Assembly: GCA_945898055.1 (NCBI GenBank)
Contig: CAMDGV010000039.1
Span: 1-39,299 of the forward strand
DNA: 39,299 nucleotides
Direction: 5' to 3'
Source: Akkermansia muciniphila
Lineage (GTDB): Bacteria; Verrucomicrobiota; Verrucomicrobiia; Limisphaerales; UBA9464
In this document: positions 8,791 to 17,446 of the stretch, one piece after another
Position numbering within the stretch: the stretch's first letter is position 1
Layout of the letters: each line of letters opens with the position of its first letter
Program-made: the position numbers and the translations under genes
The notes under the pieces: model-generated
The model's database searches: none
What the model saw: only the letters and a program-made list of their open reading frames with translations
What the model was told of the DNA's origin: nothing

Positions 8791-10230
8791 ATGACCGAGT
8801 ATGGCATGTTAATCAACGGCAAGTGGACGACGACGAGGAAATCCTCTCCGGTTCTGTCGCCGGCCACCGAAGAAACCATTGCGACCGTCCCGATTGCCGA
8901 CGATCGCACCATCAACGCCGCTCTCGAAGCCGCAAAAAAGGCCCAACGAGATTGGGGTCGGCGAACCGGCGTCGAACGCGGCAACGTCCTTCGCAAATGG
9001 GCCGACCTCGTAGACCAAAATCGCGATCGCCTCGCGCGGCTTTTGTCGCAGGAAGAGGGCAAACCGCTCAGCGAAGCTCACGGCGAACTTGATCTCGGCA
9101 ACAGTTGGTTTCGCTACTACGCCGAGTTTGATCGTCGTATCGAGGGCGAGATTCTCGCCGCCGACAAGCCCAATGAGCAGCTCTGGATTTTCCGCCAACC
9201 CGTCGGCGTCGTGGTGGGCATTATTCCGTGGAATTACCCCATGGGCGTCGCGGTGCGCAAAATCGCCCCCGCGCTGATCGCCGGCAACGCCATCGTCCTC
9301 AAACCGCACGAAGACACCCCCTTGTCCGCACTGGAACTCGGCAAGCTTGCCAACGAAGCCGGGGTGCCGCCTGGCGTGGTCAATATCATAACCGGACCGG
9401 GGGAGACCGTCGGCGCCGCGTTGGTGCGTAGTCCGATTCCAGGCCTCATCACGTTCACCGGCAGTGTGGAAACCGGTAAGGCCATTGCCCGCAGCGCCGC
9501 CGACAACGTCACGCTCGTCTCGCTAGAACTCGGGGGCAAAGCGCCCTTTATCGTCATGGACGACTGCAATCTTGAGGAGGCGGTCAAGACCGCCGTGTTC
9601 TCGCGGTTCATGAACTGCGGTCAGGTTTGCATCTGTAACGAACGAACCTACGTCCACAAACGGGTCGCGAAAGAATTCACGGAACGGTTCGTCGCCGAAG
9701 TGCAGAAGCTCAAGGTTGGCAACCCGCTGCAGGCCGGCACGCAAATCGGTCCGAAGGTGAACCGGCAGGAGTTGGAAAAGGTCGAAGGCTACGTCCAGCG
9801 CGCCGTCAAGGCGGGCGCAAAAGTGGCGACCGGCGGCCAGCGCAAGACGGGACGCGGCTTTAGCAAAGGCTACTGGTATGAGCCGACAGTGCTCACCGAT
9901 GTCCGGCAGGATATGGAAATCATGCAGAAAGAAATCTTCGGTCCGGTCGTGCCAATCATGGAGTTCTCCGACTTTGAACAAGGTCTGAGCTATGCCAATG
10001 ATTCGCGCTACGGCCTCGCCGCTTACCTGTTCTCGAACGACGTGCATCGCATCATGCGCGCAATTCGTGACTTGGAGTTTGGTGAACTCTACATCAACCG
10101 CGGTCCGGGCGAATCCGTCCATGGCTTTCACAGCGGTTGGAAACAAAGCGGCACCAACGGAGACGATGGTCGGCACGGACTGGAACATTACCTCCGGAAA
10201 AAAACCGTCTATCTACGATATCAGGGTTGA
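8791..10230 (+). CDS. aldA: Aldehyde dehydrogenase, lactaldehyde/glycolaldehyde type
   Basis: A complete NAD-dependent aldehyde dehydrogenase of 479 residues. PWN at 146-148 and GSVETG at 225-230 bind NAD, Glu246 in LELGGK is the general base and Cys280 in NCGQVC is the nucleophile. The C-terminal run ELYINR, GFHSGWKQSG, DGRHGLEHYL and VYL follows E. coli AldA closely, which oxidises L-lactaldehyde and glycolaldehyde to lactate and glycolate. Its place right behind an aldolase gene (18-bp gap) fits a role in clearing the small aldehyde made by that enzyme. The exact substrate is inferred, not shown. Confidence 0.88.
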   Translation: MTEYGMLINGKWTTTRKSSPVLSPATEETIATVPIADDRTINAALEAAKKAQRDWGRRTGVERGNVLRKWADLVDQNRDRLARLLSQEEGKPLSEAHGELDLGNSWFRYYAEFDRRIEGEILAADKPNEQLWIFRQPVGVVVGIIPWNYPMGVAVRKIAPALIAGNAIVLKPHEDTPLSALELGKLANEAGVPPGVVNIITGPGETVGAALVRSPIPGLITFTGSVETGKAIARSAADNVTLVSLELGGKAPFIVMDDCNLEEAVKTAVFSRFMNCGQVCICNERTYVHKRVAKEFTERFVAEVQKLKVGNPLQAGTQIGPKVNRQELEKVEGYVQRAVKAGAKVATGGQRKTGRGFSKGYWYEPTVLTDVRQDMEIMQKEIFGPVVPIMEFSDFEQGLSYANDSRYGLAAYLFSNDVHRIMRAIRDLEFGELYINRGPGESVHGFHSGWKQSGTNGDDGRHGLEHYLRKKTVYLRYQG

Positions 10231-10246
10231 TGCTGGAATCGATTAC

Positions 10247-11536
10247 ATGAAACAGGGCATTCAAAAAATCCGTTACGGTATCATCGCCGATGATCTGACC
10301 GGTGCGACAGATACTGCAGCTGCCTTCGCCAGCTGTGGCTTCTCCGTCGCGGTTGCGCTTGATCCGCGCCGCCTTCGCTCGCTCACCGCGCAAGTCATCG
10401 TGCTCAGCACTCACAGTCGGAACGAGATGCCAACCAAAGCGCGCCGCAAAGTTAACCGGGCGTGCGCGCAATTGCGGGATGGCGGGTTATCCTTCGTCTA
10501 CAAGAAGCTTGATTCGACAGGGCAAGGCAACATCGTGGCGGAAGTGGAAGCGGCTCGCGACGCGGGCGAATTTGCAGCAGCGCTGGTCTGTCCGGCGAAC
10601 CCGGTTCAGGGCCGAACGATGCGCGGCGGCGTCCTGCGCGTCCGAGACGGCGATTCCGTAAATCTGCTTGAACGATTCCGTGTTCAAGGGCTGACAGAGT
10701 TTAGCTCGATCAGCTCACCGATTTCAGCACTGAAATTGACCCAAGCTACCGAACAAAACCGTCGCTTTATTGTCGCCGATGCGACGAGCGAACGCGACTT
10801 GGCATTCTTGGTCCGCGCCGTCTTGCAGTCCAAGCAGCGGATATTACTCGTCGGTTCGGCCGGCATGGCGGGTGAATTGGCGAAACTGCTGATGGGTAGC
10901 AAGTCTGCCCGCTCGAATCCAGACGGCAAAATGCCCCCGTCACGGGCTGGCAGGGTTGCCCGTTGCAAGACACTCGTCATTGCTGGTTCGAACAACCCGG
11001 TCACCGAACGACAACTGGAGAAACTCATTGGTAAAACGCTCGCCGCATCACTCACGTTGAATCGTCACACGAGGAGAGATGCCACCGCCGCGCTCGCGAG
11101 TGAACGCCACACCATCATCCGTGTGCCGATGCACCATCAACCAGACCACGCGATTCTCCGACTACTCAGCGCACTCACACCCTTGTTTCTCGCAGGTCAC
11201 GTTGACAGCCTTATGCTGGTGGGGGGCGACACCGCTTTGCTCGTTTGTCGCTTCTTGCGCCCACTGGCTATTGCCATCAGCGGCGAGATTGTTCCCGGCC
11301 TCGCGTGGGGAAGATTCATCGGCGGTCTGGCTGATGGTCTGGCCGTTTGCACCAAGCCCGGGGGCTTCGGCAGCGACCAAAGCCTTGTGCGGGCGGTGAA
11401 TTTTCTGGCGAGAGTAACAGCCGCGGTCTCGCTCGGCGAAACTTGTGCTCGGCCTCCTTGCGGCTTCGGCACTTCGCGAAACCATCCGGGCGGACGGCGC
11501 TCTGCCGCTACGAACCACACCAACCGTACCGAGTGA
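10247..11536 (+). CDS. Four-carbon acid sugar kinase (DUF1537)
   Basis: A 429-residue member of the DUF1537 kinases, which phosphorylate C4 acid sugars such as D-threonate, L-threonate or D-erythronate at O4 with ATP. The N-terminal substrate domain opens with IADDLTGATD (13-22). The C-terminal ATP domain shows GSNNPVTERQ and LVGGDTA, followed by PGG. The ATG at 10247 is chosen because it places the conserved first strand (IRYGIIADD) eight residues from the start; the open frame extends further upstream inside the preceding gene. Its last four bases (GTGA) overlap the start of the PdxA-type gene. DUF1537 kinase next to PdxA is the known D-threonate/D-erythronate arrangement (DtnK-PdxA2), which makes dihydroxyacetone phosphate and CO2. 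The residues after about 405 are low-complexity. Confidence 0.88.
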   Translation: MKQGIQKIRYGIIADDLTGATDTAAAFASCGFSVAVALDPRRLRSLTAQVIVLSTHSRNEMPTKARRKVNRACAQLRDGGLSFVYKKLDSTGQGNIVAEVEAARDAGEFAAALVCPANPVQGRTMRGGVLRVRDGDSVNLLERFRVQGLTEFSSISSPISALKLTQATEQNRRFIVADATSERDLAFLVRAVLQSKQRILLVGSAGMAGELAKLLMGSKSARSNPDGKMPPSRAGRVARCKTLVIAGSNNPVTERQLEKLIGKTLAASLTLNRHTRRDATAALASERHTIIRVPMHHQPDHAILRLLSALTPLFLAGHVDSLMLVGGDTALLVCRFLRPLAIAISGEIVPGLAWGRFIGGLADGLAVCTKPGGFGSDQSLVRAVNFLARVTAAVSLGETCARPPCGFGTSRNHPGGRRSAATNHTNRTE

Positions 11537-12498
11537 GCGCTTGCCCCACCATTGCCATCAGCATCGGCGACCCGGCTGGCGTCGGCCCGGAGGTCGCCCT
11601 AAAGGCACTCGCCGACGATGCCGTTCGAACACTCGCAAACTGGATTGTCATCGGCGATCGTGAAGCGCTTACGCTGGTCGAAGCCCAGACCGGCATCCAA
11701 CTTAATTCGCTGGCGCAAGTCACCCTGCAAAGTCTTGGTGCGCTCAAAACCACTCCACCGCTCGGCCAACTTAACGCCGATTGCGGGCGCGCCGCGCTCG
11801 CCTATGTCCGCCGTGCCGCCGAACTTTGTCTGCACGGCGAAGCTGACGCCATGGTTACCGCGCCGTTAAATAAGGAAGCCGTTACGCTGTCGGGTGGAAA
11901 GTTTACCGGCCACACGGAATTCATTGCCGAACTCTGTGGGGTTAAAGAGTCGTGGATGCTCCTAATTAATGAACGACTCCGCGTGCTCCACGTCACCACC
12001 CACTGCTCCATGCGGGAGGCATGTGACCTGAGTGCGGCCCGAGTGCTCAACACGCTCCGCATCGGACGCCAAGCACTCGAGCGGCTTGGACTGACGCGCC
12101 AGCGAATCGCGGTCTGCGGCCTGAACCCGCACGCGGGTGAGCACGGATTGTTCGGATCCGAGGAAATCCGAGTCATTGCGCCCGCCGTCGCTGAGGCGCA
12201 CGCCGACGGTATTGATGCGCACGGTCCATTCTCGGCGGACACTATTTTTCTGCGAACCCTGCGAGGCGAATTTGACCTCGTGCTCGCGATGTATCACGAC
12301 CAGGGCCACATCCCGATGAAATTGCTCGATTTCGACAGGACGGTAAATGTGTCACTCGGTCTGCCCATCCTACGCACCTCGGTGGATCACGGCACGGCGT
12401 TCGATATTGCCGGGCAAAATACAGCGAATGCTGAAAATATGAAGGCTGCGATGCGGCTGGCGGTGACGCTCGCGCAGAACGGGAGGAATCATGCGTAG
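11533..12498 (+). CDS. pdxA: 4-phospho-C4-acid dehydrogenase, PdxA family (PdxA2-like)
   Basis: A 321-residue protein with all PdxA landmarks: [12 protein letters not shown] (9-20), VTAPLNKEA (108-116), GHTEF (126-130), and the three metal-binding histidines His157 (VTTH), His200 (LNPHAGE) and His255 (YHDQG). The GTG at 11533 is the start that fits the family, leaving a four-base GTGA overlap with the kinase gene; an upstream frame extension is spurious. Classical PdxA oxidises 4-phosphohydroxythreonine for vitamin B6. Translational coupling to a DUF1537 kinase instead points to PdxA2, which oxidises and decarboxylates D-threonate or D-erythronate 4-phosphate to dihydroxyacetone phosphate. 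No other B6 gene is nearby. Confidence 0.9.
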   Translation: MSACPTIAISIGDPAGVGPEVALKALADDAVRTLANWIVIGDREALTLVEAQTGIQLNSLAQVTLQSLGALKTTPPLGQLNADCGRAALAYVRRAAELCLHGEADAMVTAPLNKEAVTLSGGKFTGHTEFIAELCGVKESWMLLINERLRVLHVTTHCSMREACDLSAARVLNTLRIGRQALERLGLTRQRIAVCGLNPHAGEHGLFGSEEIRVIAPAVAEAHADGIDAHGPFSADTIFLRTLRGEFDLVLAMYHDQGHIPMKLLDFDRTVNVSLGLPILRTSVDHGTAFDIAGQNTANAENMKAAMRLAVTLAQNGRNHA

Positions 12499-13501
12499 AA
12501 AAAAGCCGCTTCGGATGGGCGTCATTGGTTGTGGAATGATTGGGGCGCTGCACGCGAATGCGATTCGGGAATCGAGTCATGCCAAACTGGTAGCAGTGTG
12601 CGACATCGACCCCCAACGGGCCACGGCGTTCGTCACGGGTTCCGAGGCAAGAGTTTTCACGAGCTTCGAGAGAATGCTGGCCGACGCGTCGCTGGATGCT
12701 GTCACTATCGCTACGCCCGACCACTTGCATGTGAAGCCGGCATTGGCTGCGTTGCGCTTAGGCGTACACGTTTTTTGCGAAAAGCCACTGGCAGGCACAG
12801 CCGCCGATGCCGCCCGACTCGTTCTCGCCGCGCGCGGAAGCGGCGTGCAACTCGCCGTAAATTACTTGCGCCGCTTCGCCTTTGGTTACCAGAAAGCGAA
12901 GCAACTCTTGCAAGCGGGTCGCATCGGTCATGTGAACAATGCAGTCTTGCATATTTGTGACGGAATTCCCGCGAAGGTCGCCACCCAACCCCACGCATTG
13001 TTGACGTCCCTCCTCTCGCATCACCTCGACCTGCTGCGGTTCCTTTGCGGAGAGATTGTTTTCATCCACGCCCTGTTTCGTGGGCCTTCGTGTGACCTTC
13101 CGCAAGACGTTTCGTTGGGGATACAATTCGCCAGCGGCGCGGTGGGCAGTATCACGGCTGGCTGGCGGGCCGGTCAGACGCGTACGGTGGAGCACCTGCG
13201 ATTGTCCGGCACCAAGGGGGTCGTAACGGTGGACGACGTGCAGCACTCCGTCACGCTCTGGCACACCAGTCCGGATGATGCACACTGTTTTCAGCCGGAT
13301 TATTTTGCGGGGGGGAATCGTTTTTATGACAGCCTCACGGCGCACCTCGAATCGTTCGTTGCCGCGTTGGCGGGGGGTAAGCCGGTGCCGGTAACCGCGG
13401 TGGATGGATTGGAAGGCCTCCGTCTCATTGAAGCCGCTATCAAGTCAAACGCCACTGGCCGACGCATCAAACTAACGCCGATGAATTCTTTAGAACCATG
13501 A
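12491..13501 (+). CDS. Gfo/Idh/MocA family oxidoreductase
   Basis: A 336-residue NAD(P)-dependent sugar or inositol dehydrogenase. The Rossmann motif is [13 protein letters not shown] (10-22), an Asp at the end of strand 2 (CDID) suggests NAD, and the catalytic EKP lysine lies in FCEKPLA (95-101). The C-terminal domain has the usual beta-sheet fold ([17 protein letters not shown]) and a closing [12 protein letters not shown] helix. It overlaps the PdxA-type gene by eight bases and the next gene by four (ATGA). Family members oxidise ring hydroxyls of sugars, inositols and inosamines, including MocA of rhizopine catabolism; the substrate cannot be read from sequence alone. Confidence 0.9.
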   Translation: MRRKKPLRMGVIGCGMIGALHANAIRESSHAKLVAVCDIDPQRATAFVTGSEARVFTSFERMLADASLDAVTIATPDHLHVKPALAALRLGVHVFCEKPLAGTAADAARLVLAARGSGVQLAVNYLRRFAFGYQKAKQLLQAGRIGHVNNAVLHICDGIPAKVATQPHALLTSLLSHHLDLLRFLCGEIVFIHALFRGPSCDLPQDVSLGIQFASGAVGSITAGWRAGQTRTVEHLRLSGTKGVVTVDDVQHSVTLWHTSPDDAHCFQPDYFAGGNRFYDSLTAHLESFVAALAGGKPVPVTAVDGLEGLRLIEAAIKSNATGRRIKLTPMNSLEP

Positions 13502-14154
13502 AATATAACATTATTGACCTCTCTCATCCCATCAGCACCGCGACCCCACCGTGGCCGGGTTGGCCGTCCGTCGAGACGAAGTTTCTCGACCGTGCGAGCT
13601 TGAATACTCCGGAAGAACGCCATGTGAATTCCGGCCGGATTGCCATGAACATTCACACCGGAACGCATCTGGACGCGCCCTTTCATTTCCTGGATGCCGG
13701 CAAAACCATTGATCAGGTGCCGTTGGAGCGAACCTATGGGCCGGCGACGTTGGTCGATCTGCGGAACAAGGGGGCTGGGTCGCACATCACACGCGCCGAC
13801 CTCGAGCAGTGGGCGACCGATTTGTGCCGCACCCGCAAAGCCATCCTGCGCACCGGTTGGGCAGCACGCTGGATGAAACATGATTTCTTTGTCGGGTATC
13901 CCGATATCACTCCCGACGGCGCGCAGTTTCTCGTTGAGTGCGGGGTAGAACTCGTCGGGGTCGAAACGGGTTCGGTGGATTATCATCCGAATGACACGCA
14001 CATCGTCTTACTCGGCAATGACGTGCTAATTCTGGAGGGCCTCACCAACCTCGACCGAATTCCGACCAACGAATTCCTTCTCTCCGCCACACCTTTAAAC
14101 ATTGAGGGCCATGACGGTTCGCCAGTGCGAGCGATGGCCATTTTCAACACCTGA
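13498..14154 (+). CDS. Cyclase-family metal hydrolase (kynurenine formamidase-like)
   Basis: A 218-residue protein of the cyclase family, a metal-dependent hydrolase fold with members that open amides, lactones or cyclic substrates. The motif H-x-GTH-x-D-x-P-x-H is complete at residues 53-63 ([11 protein letters not shown]), and DLSHPIS at 7-13 is the usual start. The later VGVETGSVD and [13 protein letters not shown] blocks are also typical. The ATGA overlap with the dehydrogenase gene suggests coupled translation. After an oxidoreductase that makes a lactone or a ring ketone, a hydrolase of this kind could open the ring; this is inference from gene order. Confidence 0.85.
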   Translation: MKYNIIDLSHPISTATPPWPGWPSVETKFLDRASLNTPEERHVNSGRIAMNIHTGTHLDAPFHFLDAGKTIDQVPLERTYGPATLVDLRNKGAGSHITRADLEQWATDLCRTRKAILRTGWAARWMKHDFFVGYPDITPDGAQFLVECGVELVGVETGSVDYHPNDTHIVLLGNDVLILEGLTNLDRIPTNEFLLSATPLNIEGHDGSPVRAMAIFNT

Positions 14155-14157
14155 TTT

Positions 14158-15318
14158 ATGCCAACCATCAACGCTAAAACTCTCACCGACTTTGCGGCCG
14201 CGATTTTCGAGCGCAGCGCTGTGCCCCCCGCAGTCGCACGGCAGGTCGCCGACTCTCTTGTGCAGGCCAATCTAAAGGGGCACGACTCCCACGGCGTCAT
14301 TCGCATCATCGAATATGTCGATTGGGTTGCAAAGGGATGGGTGAATCCCAAAGGCCGCCTCACCGTGGTCCGCGAGCAACCGTGCATCCTCCTGCTGGAT
14401 GGCGATTTTGGTTTCGGTCAGGTCATTGGTCGTGAAGCCACTAATCTTGGCATTGCTAAGGCAAAGAAGGAAGGCGCGTGCATCCTTTCCTTGAAACGCT
14501 CCGGGCATTTGGGGCGCGTGGGTGAATTCATGGAAATGGTGGCGGAAGCCGGATTGGTCTGCTTCTCGTTCACCAACACGCACGGGGGCGGTGTGCTCGT
14601 CGCTCCGCACGGGGGCTGCGAGCGGCGCCTTTCCGCGAATCCACTTGGCGGCGGCGCGCCGATGCCCGACGGGTCGTCGCTCATCATGGATATGTCCACC
14701 TGCACCATTGCCGAGGGAAAAATCAAGGTCGCCCTTGTCAGAGGGGAAGAGTTGCCGCCTCGTGTCATCGTGAACGGATACGGCGAGCCTTCGACTAGTC
14801 CGGAGGAATACTACGCCCAACCGCCCGGCGCATTGCTACCGATGGCAGGGCATAAGGGCTTCGCTCTATCACTTTTCTGCGAGGTCATGGCGGGTGCACT
14901 TACGGGAGCGGGTTGCAGCAAGGCAGGTGTCGAGCGCGTGGCCAACGGGTTCATGGCCTTCCTGCTCGACCCAAGCGTGTTCTGCGGCCCCGATTTTTTC
15001 TTTACCGAGCTTAGCGATCTGGCGCAGTGGGTGAAGTCGAGCCGACTCACCCAGGGCTTCGACGAGATACAACTGCCGGGCGAACCCGAAGCTCGAGCCC
15101 AAGAAAAACATGAAAGTACAGGCGCGGTGATTGACGAGAAGACGTGGAAAAAAATCTGCGAAATCGCCGCAGTTAGACACGTGTCGATTCCCGATCTTGA
15201 GAAGAACGATGAAGGTAAAACCCACGGTATGGCGAAACGTAAGTTGACCAAACGCCCTGCCGCCACGGATGCCAGCGGGCATGAGACCCAAGGAACAAAT
15301 CACCCGTCGCGTCCTTAA
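14158..15318 (+). CDS. Malate/lactate/ureidoglycolate dehydrogenase (LDH2 family)
   Basis: A 386-residue NAD(P)-dependent 2-hydroxy acid dehydrogenase of the LDH2/YiaK family. Landmarks are KGHDSHG (40-46), SGHLGRVGEF (around 115-124, with the active-site histidine), THGGGVLVAP, NPLGGGAP, MDMSTC and GHKGFALSLFCEVMAGALTG. The core is complete by about residue 345. The last 40 residues are an unusual basic, low-complexity tail (AKRKLTKRPAATD...) absent from typical members and may reflect a lost stop codon. It starts 3 bases after the cyclase gene and would reduce or oxidise a 2-keto or 2-hydroxy acid in the same pathway. Confidence 0.85.
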   Translation: MPTINAKTLTDFAAAIFERSAVPPAVARQVADSLVQANLKGHDSHGVIRIIEYVDWVAKGWVNPKGRLTVVREQPCILLLDGDFGFGQVIGREATNLGIAKAKKEGACILSLKRSGHLGRVGEFMEMVAEAGLVCFSFTNTHGGGVLVAPHGGCERRLSANPLGGGAPMPDGSSLIMDMSTCTIAEGKIKVALVRGEELPPRVIVNGYGEPSTSPEEYYAQPPGALLPMAGHKGFALSLFCEVMAGALTGAGCSKAGVERVANGFMAFLLDPSVFCGPDFFFTELSDLAQWVKSSRLTQGFDEIQLPGEPEARAQEKHESTGAVIDEKTWKKICEIAAVRHVSIPDLEKNDEGKTHGMAKRKLTKRPAATDASGHETQGTNHPSRP

Positions 15319-15377
15319 ACAAGCGCGCGCGGGCAAACTCTGCCGTGGGATACCTACGAAACCAAAATACCAAGCGA

Positions 15378-16607
15378 ATGAACCGAGTTGATTCACGAAT
15401 CGAGGAACGACTTCAAAGTCAGGAATTCATTCAGGACCCGTATCCCACCTACCGCCACCTACGCGAGACCGATCCCGTCTATTGGAGCAACGCCTGGCAG
15501 TGCTGGGTGCTAACGAGATTTGCCGACGTGGCGGCGATGCTCAAAGACTCTGGATCGTTTTCGAGTGCGGGCCGACTCGCAGCGTTGATTGACCAACTGC
15601 CCCCGGATCAACGCGCGCGTTACCAAGCCATGCGCGATCATTTCAGCCGAGGCTTGATTCACTCCGACCCGCCTGACCACACGCGCTTGCGCAAGCTTAT
15701 CGGCATGGCGTTCACGTCGCACGTCGTCGAGAACCTGCGGCCTCGCGTCCACGAAATCGTCGCCCGCGCCCTAGCCTCTCGGCGCGGCGCCGGGACGATG
15801 GACGTGATGCAAGACCTCGCGTTCCCGCTGCCGACCATCGTGATCGCGGAGATGCTGGGTGCGCCGCCCGAAGATCGCGACAAGTTCAAGGCTTGGACGA
15901 CCGGAATTGTTGCTTTCCAAGGTACCGGGCGGCCCAAGGCGGACATGATGGACTATTCGCAAGAGAGTCTGTTGCAAATGCGCGCGTACGTGCGTTCCCT
16001 CTGCGCGCAACGCCGTTTCCAGCCACGCAAAGATTTACTCAGTTTGCTGGTGGCGGCCGAAGACGCCGGCGATAAACTTACTGAGGATGAACTCATCGGC
16101 ACGTGCGTAACACTTTTTATCGCCGGCCACGAGACGACAACTGGACTAATCGGAAACGCCGTAGCGGCACTGCTCCGTCATCCGGATCAACTGGAAATTG
16201 TACGCGAGAACCCGACGCGGATGGCGGATGCGATCGAGGAAACACTGCGCTGGAACAACTCTGTGCAGCGAGTGTTTCGGCGGGTAACCCAAGACCTGGA
16301 ATTTGCGGGACAGCCTATGCGGAAAAATCAGACCGTGGTGGGGGTGATTGGTGCAGCCAATCGCGATCCTGAAATCTTTGTCGAGCCGGAGTGTTTCGAT
16401 ATTTCACGGACTGGCAACCGACATATTTCATTTGGCTCCGGGGTACATTTTTGCCTTGGGGCGCCATTAGCCCGCTTGGAAGCCCCGCTAGCCGTAAGCA
16501 TGTTACTGCGCGAGTTTCCCAACGTCCATCTGGCTCATGACACGATTGACTGGCTGGGTGGCGGTCTATTTCGTTATCCCAAAACTCTGCCTATCTTGCT
16601 CCGTTAA
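15378..16607 (+). CDS. Cytochrome P450
   Basis: A soluble bacterial class I type P450 of 409 residues. The oxygen-activating I-helix motif is AGHETT (249-254), the ExxR pair is Glu288-Arg291, and the heme loop is FGSGVHFCLG (352-361) with the axial Cys359. FVEPECFDISR precedes it as usual. The ATG at 15378 gives a normal N-terminus (SQEFIQDPYPTYRHLR); an in-frame GTG at 15345 would add 11 residues. Such enzymes need electrons from a ferredoxin and a reductase. The only redox-partner modules visible are the Rieske and NqrF-like parts of the fusion at 20453-22735. P450s that demethylate O-methyl sugars are known in marine polysaccharide degraders, and this context suggests a similar role. Confidence 0.92.
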   Translation: MNRVDSRIEERLQSQEFIQDPYPTYRHLRETDPVYWSNAWQCWVLTRFADVAAMLKDSGSFSSAGRLAALIDQLPPDQRARYQAMRDHFSRGLIHSDPPDHTRLRKLIGMAFTSHVVENLRPRVHEIVARALASRRGAGTMDVMQDLAFPLPTIVIAEMLGAPPEDRDKFKAWTTGIVAFQGTGRPKADMMDYSQESLLQMRAYVRSLCAQRRFQPRKDLLSLLVAAEDAGDKLTEDELIGTCVTLFIAGHETTTGLIGNAVAALLRHPDQLEIVRENPTRMADAIEETLRWNNSVQRVFRRVTQDLEFAGQPMRKNQTVVGVIGAANRDPEIFVEPECFDISRTGNRHISFGSGVHFCLGAPLARLEAPLAVSMLLREFPNVHLAHDTIDWLGGGLFRYPKTLPILLR

Positions 16608-16651
16608 ACCGGCCCGTAAAACAATCAAACCACTGGCTTCTGAAACAAACT

Positions 16652-17446
16652 ATGACGCCGCTAATTGAACTACGAAACATCTACAAGTTTTTTGGAGGGC
16701 TTTGCGCCACGAACGACGTCTCACTCACCATTGGCAAGGGGGAGGTGATCGGATTGGTCGGCGACAACGCGGCTGGCAAGTCCACGCTGATGAAGATCAT
16801 TGCTGGTGTGCATAAACCGACTTCAGGCGAATACTTGATTGATGGGGAAAAATTTGTCGCCCACAGTCCTCGCTCTGCCCGCAATGCCGGCATTGAGATG
16901 GTTTTCCAGATTCAGGACATGGCGTTGGTGCCGGAGTTGGACGTGGCAGACAACCTGTTTCTGGGCAAGGAACTGTACCGCAAAACGCTCGGACTTAACC
17001 TCAACCTGGTGCTGGACCGTCGGGCGATGCAGGAACGTTCGCGGGTGTTGCTTCACGAACTGGGCATCAATATCCCGGCCGTGACGGAGAAGGTGAAGTA
17101 CTTATCTGGCGGGCAGCAGCAGTCCGTCTCAATTGCGCGCACGGTATTTTTCGACGCCCGTCTGGTCATCCTGGACGAACCGACATCTTCGATCTCCATC
17201 AAGGAGACCCGCAAGGTGCTCGACCTGATTTTGCAACTGAAGGCCAAAGGTATTTCGTCCATCATCGTAAGCCATCGGATGGATGACATTTTTACCACTG
17301 CCGATCGCATTCTCGTGTTGCGTCGCGGCAGAAAAATTGAGGACGTGCGCAAGGAGCACACTTCGATGGACGATATTATCAAGAAGATTATCAACGCGGA
17401 GAAGGAGAGCATGAGTCAAGAAACCCTGAACCAGCCAACGGCATGA
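16652..17446 (+). CDS. Sugar ABC importer, ATP-binding protein
   Basis: A 264-residue ATPase of the ribose/galactose importer class. Walker A is GDNAAGKST (37-45), the signature is LSGGQQQ (151-157), Walker B is LVILDEPTSS (171-180) and the switch histidine is in IIVSHRMDD. It holds one nucleotide-binding domain, whereas RbsA and MglA are fused doubles of about 500 residues, so the importer would use two copies of this subunit. The stop overlaps the first permease gene by four bases (ATGA). Confidence 0.92.
   Translation: MTPLIELRNIYKFFGGLCATNDVSLTIGKGEVIGLVGDNAAGKSTLMKIIAGVHKPTSGEYLIDGEKFVAHSPRSARNAGIEMVFQIQDMALVPELDVADNLFLGKELYRKTLGLNLNLVLDRRAMQERSRVLLHELGINIPAVTEKVKYLSGGQQQSVSIARTVFFDARLVILDEPTSSISIKETRKVLDLILQLKAKGISSIIVSHRMDDIFTTADRILVLRRGRKIEDVRKEHTSMDDIIKKIINAEKESMSQETLNQPTA

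Noticed and set aside
9992-10246. Upstream extension of the DUF1537 kinase gene
   Set aside because: It overlaps the well-conserved C-terminus of the aldehyde dehydrogenase in another frame; the family start fits ATG 10247.
11347-11532. Upstream extension of the PdxA-type gene
   Set aside because: It lies inside the kinase gene, lacks family sequence, and the GTG at 11533 gives the normal PdxA N-terminus with a GTGA overlap.
15281-15391. 36-codon basic frame between the LDH2-type and P450 genes
   Set aside because: It overlaps both neighbours, has no Shine-Dalgarno site and matches no family I know; likely chance in G+C-rich DNA.
13498-16607. P450 plus 'cyclase' as a natural-product gene cluster
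   Set aside because: The cyclase is of the kynurenine formamidase-like hydrolase family, and no synthase, carrier or tailoring set is present; sugar uptake and catabolic genes surround it.
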